A stretch of DNA of 64,000 nt from Liolophura sinensis (lineage: Eukaryota; Mollusca; Polyplacophora; Chitonida; Chitonidae), in the NCBI RefSeq assembly GCF_032854445.1, contig NC_088300.1, positions 8,620,001 to 8,684,000 on the forward strand, in the 5' to 3' direction. Each line of letters starts with the position of its first letter. The first letter of the stretch is position 1. A program made the position numbers and the translations under genes. Shown piece by piece: positions 1-12,500 of this stretch. The notes under the pieces were generated by a model. That model searched no databases. It was not told the origin of the DNA and was given only the letters and a program-made list of their open reading frames with translations.

Positions 1-570
1 AGAACCGAGAAAGAACATAGAACTGGTCCTGAGATCTTAACAGCGGTGGCCTATGTGCATGACTGACTTGGTTGTCATAGATCTTTCAAGCAGTAGTCAT
101 TGTGGTTGACTTGATTGTCGTGAATCTTACAGGCTCTAGTTCCAGTCGACATGGATCTAATTTTACACTTTACTCCTCATCCTTTCTGGCCCGAACGTGA
201 TTCTGCAAGACAGAAGTCATGGATATTGTAACGTAATTAAAATGAAAGCTAATAGTGACATTTTAAGCGCGAAGAACATTAAATGAAGTGCTAGACAAAG
301 TTTATTTTAGGAATTGTTAATAGTGAGCTGAAGTATTAAATAGCAACTCACGAACTTGACAAACTATCGCGTTGAGGAACAAAGTGTGTCTCGATGTCCA
401 TGCATGTTGTGAGAATTCGTCAGCAGTAGGGTAACCTATATTCCTACCCAAAGTAGCAAGTTTTCTAGGTCAGAGCAGCCACCTTATCAGGGATGGCATA
501 CTAACGTATTTAAAGTCTGAAACGCGCTTGTCAAGATCACAAGCCTACACAAACACGGATCACGGGCGTC
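1..570. other. 5' flank of GH10-A
   Basis: No gene is seen here. A TATA-like TATTTAAAG lies at 507-515, about 60 bases before the GH10-A start codon, which would allow a short 5' UTR. The core promoter call is weak because nothing else (initiator, conserved block shared with GH10-B) supports it. The first 150 bases contain degenerate repeated phrases such as TTGGTTGTC and TTGATTGTC that faintly recall the tandem repeat at the far end of the window. Confidence 0.3.
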
Positions 571-3500
571 ATGTTTTGGTTTGCCACTGTAGTTGTTTGC
601 TTCATGCTGGCCGTTGTAGATGGCCAGGAAATACTTCAAAACCCCGACTTTGAATCCTTGGATAACTGGGCGTGTTATCACATAAAATGTACCTTATCAA
701 CTGACAAGCACTCCGGCAAACATGCAATGAAAGCTGCAGAAAGGTGAGACGTTAACGTGATGTTTTATGTGTCAAATATGTTATTCATCTCCGAAGTTTT
801 TGCGACATAATTATTACAAAATTAAGACTGGTACAAAACCACTGCACTGTTTTCTAATTGCCTTCAAACGACTTTTATTTGATTGTCTCTCCTTACGATT
901 TGTGGTAAATAAATACCACTAAAACCCAGCATCTTCCCGTAGATCGACGGTTGTAACGCTGTTAGCAAAATTCGTTGATGAAGATCGTACACATTTTCAT
1001 AATTTTCTAAAATTTACATTTTAATCGGTTTCGTCATGTGAATTATCAGTAGGGCCTACTGTGAAGGTGGTCAGGTGAGTGAGAGGACGTCATGCCGATG
1101 GTGAACCTGCGAGAGCTGGGTTTGAGCTCGTGACATGGGCAAGAGCTGTTTAATCATTTCATACCAATATGAGTGCATGTAACATGAGACTTCCTTGTTA
1201 TAAACAGTTAAAAGTATCAAGGAATATACATTCACTGACATGGAGCAGTTCTGGCTACAGAAGTTATCTGTGTCCTCCTATGTTCCACCAGGCCAAAATT
1301 ATTATTATTACGTACCTATATATTATAAGAAGTGTTAATCTGAATGTATTTCTCTGTCGACAAATTATGTTCAAGGTCAATTTACACGGCCCATGCTCGT
1401 TCACCAGGCACTACAATGGCCCCTTACAGACAGACCGTGTTCCAGCAGACAGAATTATTACCGAAGTTCCTTACGGATAGGCCGCGCGTGTTCCACCAGA
1501 TATAACTACTAGTATCATGGACGTCCCTTGCGGACAGGTCGTGTTCCACCAGACACAACTGCTACCAAAGCCCCTTACAGACAAGTCATGTTTCATCAGA
1601 CACATCTATTATTAAAATTCCTGACATAAAACCTGTGTCCTACCAGACACATCTATTACCCTCACAGACTGGCCGTGTTCCACCACACACTACTATTATC
1701 AATATGAGCTACGGACAACATGCGTTCCCCCAGACACAACTATTGCCTAGGTCCGTTACGGACAACATACGTTCCCCCAGACACAACTATTGCCTAGGTC
1801 CGTTACGGACAACATGCGTTCCACCAGACACAACTATTGCCTAGGTCCGTTACGGACAACCTCTATTTCTCCAGGCACAACTGTTACTAAGGTCTGTTAC
1901 GGACAACATGCGTTCCACCAGACACAATCATTACCAATGTCCGTTACGGACAACCTCTATTCCTCCAGACACAACTGTTACTAAGGTCTGTTACGGACAA
2001 CATGCGTTCCACCATACACAACCATTACCAATGTCCGTTACGGACAACCTCTATTCCTCCAGACACAACTGTTACTAAGGTCTGTTACGGACAACATGCG
2101 TTCCACCAGACACAACCATTACCAATGTCCGTTACGGACAACCTGTGTCCCAACAGCCGCAACTATTACAGAGTTCCCTTAAGTCCGTGTTCCACCAGGC
2201 ACCACTATTACCAAGGTCCGTTAAGGACAGCCTGAGTTCCACCAGACACATCCACACAACTACTGCCAATATTTCTTTCACACAGCCTATTCTCTTTCCG
2301 ACTAGACACAACTATTACCAAGGACCCTTGCAAATTGTCAATGTGAAAGAAGGTCACGTGTACAACATGGAGGCCTGGATAAAACTCCTGAACGACAACG
2401 GAAAGTCTCAACATGTCCAGATTGAGATGGCTTATATCCTTAACAACGGTACGAGCTACGATTACAAACACAAATTGCGATAGTTGTTTTTACACATATG
2501 TGATTCATATTAAGCATAACGTCAAAGCATTCTAGGTGAAGTTACAGACCTCAGGATGAAAATGTCAGTGGTATTCTACACGGAATTGAAATAAACCCTA
2601 TCAACACTTGACTGTTGTTCTATAAGCTGCTAGTGAATAGACTTTAGCACGTGGTTAATCCACTGAATAGATCACTTCAGCACGTGGTTAATCTATTGAA
2701 TAGATCACTTTAGCACGTGGTTAATCTACTGAATAGATCACTTCAGCACGTGGTTAATCTATTGAATAGATCACTTTAGCACGTGGTTAATCTATTGAAT
2801 AGATCACTTTAGCACGTGGTTAATCTACTGAATAAATCACTTTAGCACGTGGTTAATCTACTAGATAGATCTCTTTAGCACGTGGTTAATCTACTGAATA
2901 GATCACTTTAGCACGTGGTTAATCTACTGAATAGATCACTTTAGCACGTGGTTAATCTACTGAATAGATCCCTTTAGCACGTGGTAAATCTACTGAATAG
3001 ATCACTGGTTAATCTATTTGCGATAAATCCATTACGATTATGTATATTAATTTTACTTGATATTCAATATAATATTCATTGTAATAAATTTAGGTATCAT
3101 CAGGTGTACCTAATGCATAAAAATTTACAGTAAAGTATATAAGACAAGTAGTCAACTTAAGGTAATTAAAACGGTTTAATATACTTGATAGTAATACCCA
3201 TAATACAGTCGAATTAATCACTATTACAGGCATGAAAAGGTATTCGATTATTTCATTTTTTCTTTAAGGTCACATTAATTACGTGGCAGTGGCTTATCGT
3301 AACCCGGTCACTTCTCATTCCGGATGGATTCATCTGAAAGGCCAACTGGTCGTACCCAAAGGTCAGACTGTATTCATGTTGTCATAGAAACGATGTGCGT
3401 TTATTACAAATCACTGCGCAGGGGCTCACTTTACAAAAACTCTAAAGGTAACCGTTTCACAAGGAAAATATCTGGCTATCGGCTAAAGATTTTTGTCTTA

Positions 3501-6500
3501 GATTTTGAAAGTTAGACCAAAATCCCTAGCCAGCCCTGGAGAAGTCTAGGAGACAGCAAAGTTCACTTCAAAAGCGTTGCGTGTCTCATTTTTATAGTTT
3601 ATATATATTGAATCTAAGAAAAGAGGAATAAATCACTTTCTTACAGCACATGAAAGTCTTTTTATGCTCACAAGCCACCCAAACACCTGTGTTGTTGTTG
3701 TTTCGTTGTTCATGTTGTGAGAATTATTGCCCTGTGTTAACAATCTGTGCCAAAAAGGAACTGAAGGAGAAATTATTACATTTTTTCTGGTGTTTATACA
3801 TAGTAATTTAAGATATATATATTTTGGATATAATTTACCAATTAGCAGCATTGATTCAACCAATCAGACTGATGCAGAGCGGCCACATAGCCGGCTAGGC
3901 TAAGTATGGTGAGCTTTAGAGAGTTTTACTTTTGTGAAATGGCCTAGTCAGTATTTTTCGTAGCCTACTTACGGTGGTCGCCTAAATGATACTTGGACCT
4001 TAGACGACTTTTTGTGAAAGGGACCCAAGCGTCGGTAAGTTATCGTCATCAACTGCCTTGTAAATTTTGTATTTTTCTCTAGTGTAACATAGGTGAGGGG
4101 AAGTTACAAATGAGTCATCAATTTAGGCCTAGCTGTATGCCTATATATACCCATTTCTATCCCAACCAAAACCATTGAATTTATACAGAAACGCAAACGC
4201 TGTCTGAAACAGGTAAAAAATTGTGGGGCCCCACTGGCATATCTAAGGCGTAATTATATGAGAAAAAATAGGTATAAGTGTACTTTATCTATTGGTATCC
4301 ATATGTGTGTCAGGTCTGAAGGAGAGCCGAGTGTACTTCCAAGGTCCTGACCCGGGCATAGACTTCCTGGTGGACGCCGCTTCCATGACGGAACTACACT
4401 TAAACTCTGACAACTGGAAACCTGAGGCTAACGCACGTATAGACCAATACAGAAAGAGCAACATTCATATCAAGTGAGTCAAAATATAACATCCATATCA
4501 AGTGAGTCAAAATACAACATCCATATCAAGTGAGTCAAAATACAACATCCCATATCGACTGAGTCAAAATACAACATTCCATATAGACTGAGTCAAAAGT
4601 AACACTCGCGTATCGGGCTAGTCAGTTATATAATTCCTGTGAACCGATTCATGATAATACCTTAGTTTAATGCATGGGTCGAAGTCGGGAGACCAGGGAT
4701 CAAACCCGGGTCGGGCCATACCAAAGCCTTAAGAAATGGTACTTGTTGCGACCTTGCTTGGCCCTCAGCACTGAGAAGTTATAGCAACGAAACATGACTG
4801 GTTGGCCTGGTGTCCGTATATCGCGACTGGTTACGACAGCACTTTGGCACAAGAAGACATAGCATATGTACACGCACGTAAGAACTCTTCATCGCCATAG
4901 GACGTTAAGTTGGACGTAAAACTCCAAGCATATACGTATATAAATACATACATAACTTCGGGGATAATATTGTTAATCAATATCAGTGATGAGGATGGAC
5001 TACATGTATATTGTCTTGGTCCAGTGCAGTATCACCTGGCACTTCATTTATCTGATAAAAGTTATTGCTTACGCCGTTCTGAGAGGGAAGTCGTATTAGG
5101 TCGTCAGATATCTAACAAACCGTCTTATGTCAGCCAGGAGCTGAATGTTGGGCCTTTTGGACAATGTTAACAGTGCGTAGCCCTGATTGTGGACGTGGAA
5201 GCTGATTTTATGCTTTGATTTGAGTATCTTTATTTTCTTTCTAAGAGTGACAACAGATGCTGGAGTCAACAAAAACTCGGTTTCTATTGATGTGAGTAGT
5301 CTTACAACTTGCTAGTTCCTATGATAGATCCTCTTTGAGCTTGTGTTAATTCTTTTACATTGTCAGTAGCCTAGTTTCTTATAACCCTATATTGGTGCTG
5401 CAGATTGCATGGTTAAACATATGAATTATCAGATAAAGTTCGAATAAAACTGTGTAAAAAAAGAAGAAAAGAATATGTTCCTTGGGTGGCTTTCTATCAA
5501 GCGTGTTTGTTCGCCATCTTTGCTTTAGCTATAGGATCTCTGCACCATGCACAGTTTTCACCAACAGCTAGCTTGTTTTGGTTGTCCCAACTCCCGCTGT
5601 CTTGTCAGCCATTAAATGGAACAATTATATGGTTAGATATTTAATTGGCATGCCGCAAATGTGTCAATCCATTAACTGCCTGGTTTCTTATCTCCCCGAA
5701 TCTCTACAAAGTGTATCTTCAAAGTGATGCGTCAGGCCATTAATGGGCACCATGCATTATAAGCCAAAAAAGTGACCCTTCATTCTATTTCTTTTATTTC
5801 TTGAGATCTCCAGTGACCCTGTAAACCCGTTTGGCTTCTGTCACAGGTTTCTCAGAAGACTCATGCGTTTGCTTTCGGAACCGCTGTGGTTGCCAAAGTC
5901 ATCAACAACAACAATGGCGGCTCAGACCATAAATATCGTCAGTTTATCTACGACAACTTCAACTGGGCAGTGGCGGAAAATGCTCTGAAATGGCATCAGT
6001 TGGAACCAAACCGTGTATGTTCCCAGTTTCAACCAGCTATCCGCATGCCTAGCACTGACTGATACTTACTATTCACATGCCTTGCACAACTTGTACTAAC
6101 TATTCAAATGTCTAGCGCCAATTTGTGCAAACTATTTATATTGCCTAGCACCAACGTATACTAACCATTCATATGCCCAGCGCCAACATATGTTAACCAT
6201 TCATATACCTGTATACGCCAACAATATAATTAAGACGTACATCATGGAGAGAAAACTCAGAGCAGCGACAGCAGCGTGATAGCTGACCAATGGTCACACG
6301 TAACCGGTGAAATGCGGCCTTTCTTCAATTTACCTCAGTTAGGGTTTTATTCTAATTGTTCATGTAAATACATAAATAGTAACAAATAACACGTCCCTAG
6401 CATCATGGCTTAAGCAGAATTAGGTAAAAAATGCAGTCATGTTAATTGCTATTTATTAGACGTCACTGGTCTAGAATTACTCAGATGCTGTGCGGTCATC

Positions 6501-9500
6501 ACATTTAATATATGTAATAGTATTAAAACAATGTAGCATAAATGTAGCGATATAAGCTACAATAAATATAACAAAGTATAAAACAATATGTCTAGCACCA
6601 ACTTATACTAACTATTAAAATGCCTAGCACCAAGTTATACTTACTATTCATATTCCTAAGCTGCTACATGTACATGGTACATGTATGAGGACAACAGCTT
6701 AGGATCGTATGCGCTTGTCAGGCAAAATCACGCATTGATTATACTTTTATGCAATTATCTCTAATCTATATGGTTCAACGATTGGGTTTGGCAATATGTG
6801 ATAATATATCAAGTTTTCGTAAAAGGTTATATTGTAAAAATTCAATCAACAATTTGATTTTCTTTTTCCAAATAGGGACATATAGATTACGCAACAGGGG
6901 AAAAGGCAATCAAAATACTGAGGAGTCATGGGTATGTTATTTGTTATTGTGCATGTGGGTCAAGGTCAATGGTTTTATCCAAGGCCTGAGCGGCAAGTGT
7001 AACTGGGCACGGCTTGGAGCCGCCCTTTGGATTGTATGGTTTAGTGGAGCACTGTTCAGTACACAGCTTAAAACCATTTTCAATGGAGTAATATAGATAG
7101 TAAACAGCCTGGAACCGAGTTTTGGTGGAGGAATTCAATATACAAAGCTTGGGGCTGGGTTTTAGTGGAGGGATTCAATGTACACAACTTGGGACAAGGT
7201 TTCAGTGGAGGGATTCAATGTACACAGTTTGGGACCGAGTTTTAGTGGAGGAATTCAATGTACACAACTTGGGACAGGGTTTTAGTGGAGGAGTTCAATG
7301 TACACAGTTTGGGACCGAGTTTTAGTGGAGGAATTCAATGTACACAACTTGGGACAAGGTTTTAGTGAAGGAATTCAATGTACACAGCTTGGAGCTGGGT
7401 TTTAGTGAAGGAAGTCAATGTACTTAGCTTGAGACCAGGTTTTAGTGGAGGAATTCAATGCACACAGCTTGGGACTGGCTTTTGGAGGAGGACTACAATA
7501 TACACAGGTGGGGACAAAGGTTTAGGGAAGGAGTTCAATGTACACAGCTTGTGGCTGGGTTTTATTGGAGGAATTCAATGTACACAACTTGGGTCAAGGG
7601 TTTAATGGAGGAATTCAATGTACACAGCTTGTGGATGGGTTTTAGTGATCTTAATAAAGTGTAGACAGGCTGGAACCATGGTTTTATTTGGCTGAATATA
7701 GTGCTCACAGCTTGGGAACGAGATGTTAGGGAGTTGGATAGAGTGTACAAAACTTGGGACTGGGGTTGTAGTGGTCTGAATGGATATTTACATAACTTGA
7801 GGCTCGAGTTTAATAGAATGTATACAGCCTAGTACCAGGGTTTTAGGGGGTGGAATAGTTACACAACTTGGTAGCGGGTTGTTAGAGTGGTGAATGGAGT
7901 GTACAGAGCTGGGAGCCGGGGATTAGTGCTGATGAAGGTAAAAATATTGAGCTGCCACCCTTGGTTACTTGTAAGATAATGTTATGTTAGAGCTGTTGTT
8001 TTGATTAACAGGTACAAATATCTACCTATGGCTTTGTCATGTGACGTCCACATAAACAAATTACACGCACATATAGGCTACTCACTAGATTGGTGGTCGC
8101 AATGATTGCAATGCAACCGTGGAACACAGGCCAAATATTCTAGGCTGTCTCAGTGCAGACAACTGGCCAGGTTGTGGGTTCGAGTCCAGTCCGGGCACTT
8201 CACACCACGTAGGTTTGTCAGGTAACTTACTTGGTGTGGTGGGTTTCCATCGATCTCCAGTTTCTAAAACTTGACCACAGTCCTGTAAGTGCCATGTTCA
8301 TGACCTCGTGACTGAAATCAAATCAAAGGAGGTTAAACAACAGTCAGTCATTACCTCTATAGGGTTCTAAACAACAACTATTACCTCTATAGGGCGTCAA
8401 ACAACAATCATGTCATTACCTCCTTCGGGCGCTAAATAACAGCCAATGATTACCTCTAAAGGGCGTTAAACAACAGTCATGTCATTACCTCTATAGGGCG
8501 TCAAACAACAGTCATGTCATTACCTCTACAGGGCGTTAAACAACAGTCAGTGATTACCTCTATAGGGTTTTAACCAACAGTCAGTGATTACCTCTAAAGA
8601 GCGTTAAACAAGTCATGTCATTACCTCTATAGGGCGTTAAACAACAGTCAGGCATTATCTCTATAGAGCGTTAAACACGGTCAGCCATTACCTTTATAGG
8701 GCGCTAAACAGCAAGCAATCATTACCCATGTTTTTGTCCCAGTGTAGTTCACCCAAGCACACGCAGCGCTATCGGTCACATCACTGATCATCTTGGTCTG
8801 TCTATCTTGTTTGTAGACTAAAGGTTCGTGGTCACAATCTCATATGGAATGGTGCTCATCATCTTCCCTCCTGGGTCACCAAACTACCACATGATGAACA
8901 AAACAGCGTCGTGCAGAAGCACATACACGACACAGTTCTACGATACAAAGGCCTGTAGGTGACTAATTTCTACTCTTTACTTTTGTGATCTGGCATAAAC
9001 ATTGCTCGATTTATTTTCACTGTGGCCATGTTAATTTCATGTATCAAGAATAAAATGATATGATAACTGAATTCAAGACGGATGAAACCAGCTCATCGGC
9101 AGTGATAATTCAAAGTGAGTATACATAAACAATTCATGAGAAGGTCTTTCGGTAACCTGCGAATGGTCGTGGGATACTGGCGATGTGGTACACGTTAAAT
9201 CCCAGTCTAACATATTTTCTGAAATGTGCTTGAAAAGTATCTAATAAATAAAGTAAAGTTATATAAAATAAACGAAATACGGTGTCTTCAGAGTCAGTAT
9301 ATAGGGATACGTCTGTAGATTAGCATTTCCTTGCGCATACCTTCACCGCATCCTTCCTCCTATAATCACTCTCCGTATAGCTGCATCTCAGGTCAAGGTC
9401 AACAATTACAGCTTTGTGCCAGTGCTTAATGGTTTATAAGCCATTTCACAAATACATGTAAAACTTTTCCGGCACTTGTATAATACTTCTCCCGCACTTA

Positions 9501-12500
9501 GTACAATACGTCTCCGGCAATTGCATAATACTTTTCCGGCACTTGAATAATACTTCAACGGCGCTTGATTATTACTTCTATGGTACTTGTATCATACTTC
9601 TCTGGGACTTCTATAATACTTATCTGGCACTTAGTACAATACTTCTCCGGCACTTGCATAATACTTCTCCGGCACTGGTATAATACTTTTTGGGCGCTTG
9701 TATCATGCTTCTCCGGCACTTGTGAATTACTTCTCTGGCACTTGTATCATACTTCTCTGGGACTTGTATAACACTTCTCTGGTACTTAGTACAATACTTC
9801 TCCGGTACTTGTATAGTACTTCTCTGGCACCTGTATGATACTTCTCCGGTACTTAGTGCAACACCTCTCAAGTACTTAGTACAATACTTCTTAGGCACTT
9901 GTATAGCACTTCTCTGGCACCTGTATAATACTTCTCCGGTACTTAGTGCAATACCTCTCAAGTACTTAGTACAATACTTCTTAGGCACTTGTATAATACT
10001 TCTCCGGCGTTTAGTACAATATCTCTCAGGCACTTGTATAATACTTCTTCGGTACTTAGTACAATGCTTCTCAGGCACTTGTACAATATTTCTCCGGCGC
10101 TTAGTACAATACCTCTCCGGCACTTGCATAATACTTTTCCCGCACTTGAATAATACTTCTACGGCGATTGTATATTACTTCTCTGGCATTTGTACCATAC
10201 TTCTCTGGCAATTGTTTAATACTTCTTCGGCACTTATTTCACTTGTATAATACATCTACGGCACATATATAATACTGTACCGGCACATGTATAATACTTC
10301 TCCGGCATTTGTATCATTTGTATTTGCATAATACTTCTCTGGCACTTATATAATACTTTATCGGCACTTGTGTAATATTTCTCCGGTACATGAATTTTTT
10401 CTCCGGCAGAGTGGAGCATTGGGACGTTAACAATGAGATGCTTCACGGGGACTATTTTGAGAACACGTTTCACGACCCGGATTACACCAAGAAAGTTTTT
10501 AAAACAGTCCATCAGCTTGACCCCAGTGTAACCTTATTCCTAAACGACTACAACGTAGTGGCATCCGGTGGAAGTACCAACGTATGCACACGTTTTTATG
10601 TGATGTTTATATTTTCTTCTTTATTTTTTCTTTAAGAGGTGGCAGCGGGGAGAAAAGGATTTAAATGTTTGGATTCTAACATGGTCGTTTAGAGACCATA
10701 TTCTTTATGATGATTTTTTCTGGCTATTTTATCATTAATTTCATTGAAAGTAATCTGTATACTGAATAAATAATAAGTATAATAATAAATTGGCAGTCTT
10801 CTGCGTTAGGCTACATGTAATAATACATGAATAGACACAATATCCAGTTTTGAGATACACATGCCTTAACATCATCACTCCAAAATATGGCCGATAAAGC
10901 CTACCTTGCATTCTGAACATGTATTTAACCGAGCTTTTCTCAGTGGTTTTTCCATGCACCGTCTGGTGACCTTTACTTCATATTTGCTTTTCTCCTCCTT
11001 TAAAGCATATAACTTATTTCTACTTCCTCGCACTGTTTCTTTTTGTATCCCCTCATAAGCATCGAGATTGATCTCTCTTTTGTGTTAATTAGTATTACTC
11101 TGTGAATAACTCTTTGTTTGTTATAATTTATATGGAATGTTCAACCATCACTACTGAATCCTTCCCCCCATGCGAGCTGTATATAGGATGTCCAGCCATC
11201 ACTACTGAATCCTTCCCCCCATGTCAGCTGTATACAGGATGTTCAACCATCACTACTGAATCCTTCCCCTCATGCGAGCTGTATACAGGATGTCCAACCA
11301 TCACAGCTGAATCCTTCCCTCACGTCAGCTGTATATAGGATGTTCAACCATATCGGCTGAATCCTTCCCTTATGTGAGCTGTATACAGGATGTTCAACCA
11401 TCACTACTGAATGCTTCCCTCATGTCAGCTGTATACAGGATGTTCAACCATCACTAGTGAATCCTTCCCCTCATGCGAGCTGTATACAGGATGTCCAACC
11501 ATCACAGCTGAATCCTTCCCTCACGTCAGCTGTATATAGGATGTTCAACCATATCGGCTGAATCCTTCCCTTATGTGAGCTGTATACAGGATGTTCAACC
11601 ATCACTACTGAATGCTTCCCTCATGTCAGCTGTATACAGGATGTTCAACCATCACTAGTGAATCCTTCCCCTCATGTGAGCTGTATACAGGATGTTCAAC
11701 CATCACTACTGAATGCTTCCCTCATGTCAGCTGTATACAGGATGTTCAACCATCACTAGTGAATCCTTCCCCTCATGCGAGCTGTATACAGGATGTCCAA
11801 CCATCACAGCTGAATCCTTCCCTCACGTCAGCTGTATATAGGATGTTCAACCATTACTACTGAATCCTTCCCCAAGTCAGCTGTATACAGGATGTTCAAC
11901 CATCACTACTGAATCCTTCCCTCCCCTATGTCAGATGTATTTAGGATGTTCAACCATCACTACTGAATCCTTCCCTCATGTGAGCTGTATACAGGATGTT
12001 CAACCATCACTACTGAATCCTTCCCCATGTCAGCTGTATACAGGATGTTCAACCATCACTACTGAATCCTTCCCTATGTCAGCTGTATATAGGATGTTCA
12101 AGCATAACTTCTGAATCCTTCCCCCCATGTGAGCTGTATACAGGATGTTCAACCATCACTACTGAATCCTTCCCTCATGTCAGCTGTATATAAGATGTTC
12201 AAGCATCACTTCTGAATCTCTCCCCCCCATTACACATGTGAGCTGTATATAGGATGACTAAGTATCACTATGCTATATCTTTTCTCTAAATGTGATTGTT
12301 AATAATGAGACTGATCGGACTGGTGGTCTTTGGTAGGATTACCTGGCTCAGGCTAAAGATTACAAGGCGTCACACACCCACGTCGGGGGGCTTGGAGTTC
12401 AGTGTCATTTCAATAATCAACCGGTGCCAGCTCTGATCAAGGTGAAAAACATGGCATAAATTGTATTCGAACTTCGAATTTAAACATCTTTTAATTTCAG

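Noticed and set aside
8150-8195. Possible tRNA gene
   Set aside because: A good B box but no closed cloverleaf, and SINE body sequence follows.
9620-10129. 169-codon minus-strand open frame (YRCQRS/YTSAREV repeats)
   Set aside because: Produced by the 22/23-bp minisatellite; no start context, no domain, antisense to a GH10-A intron.
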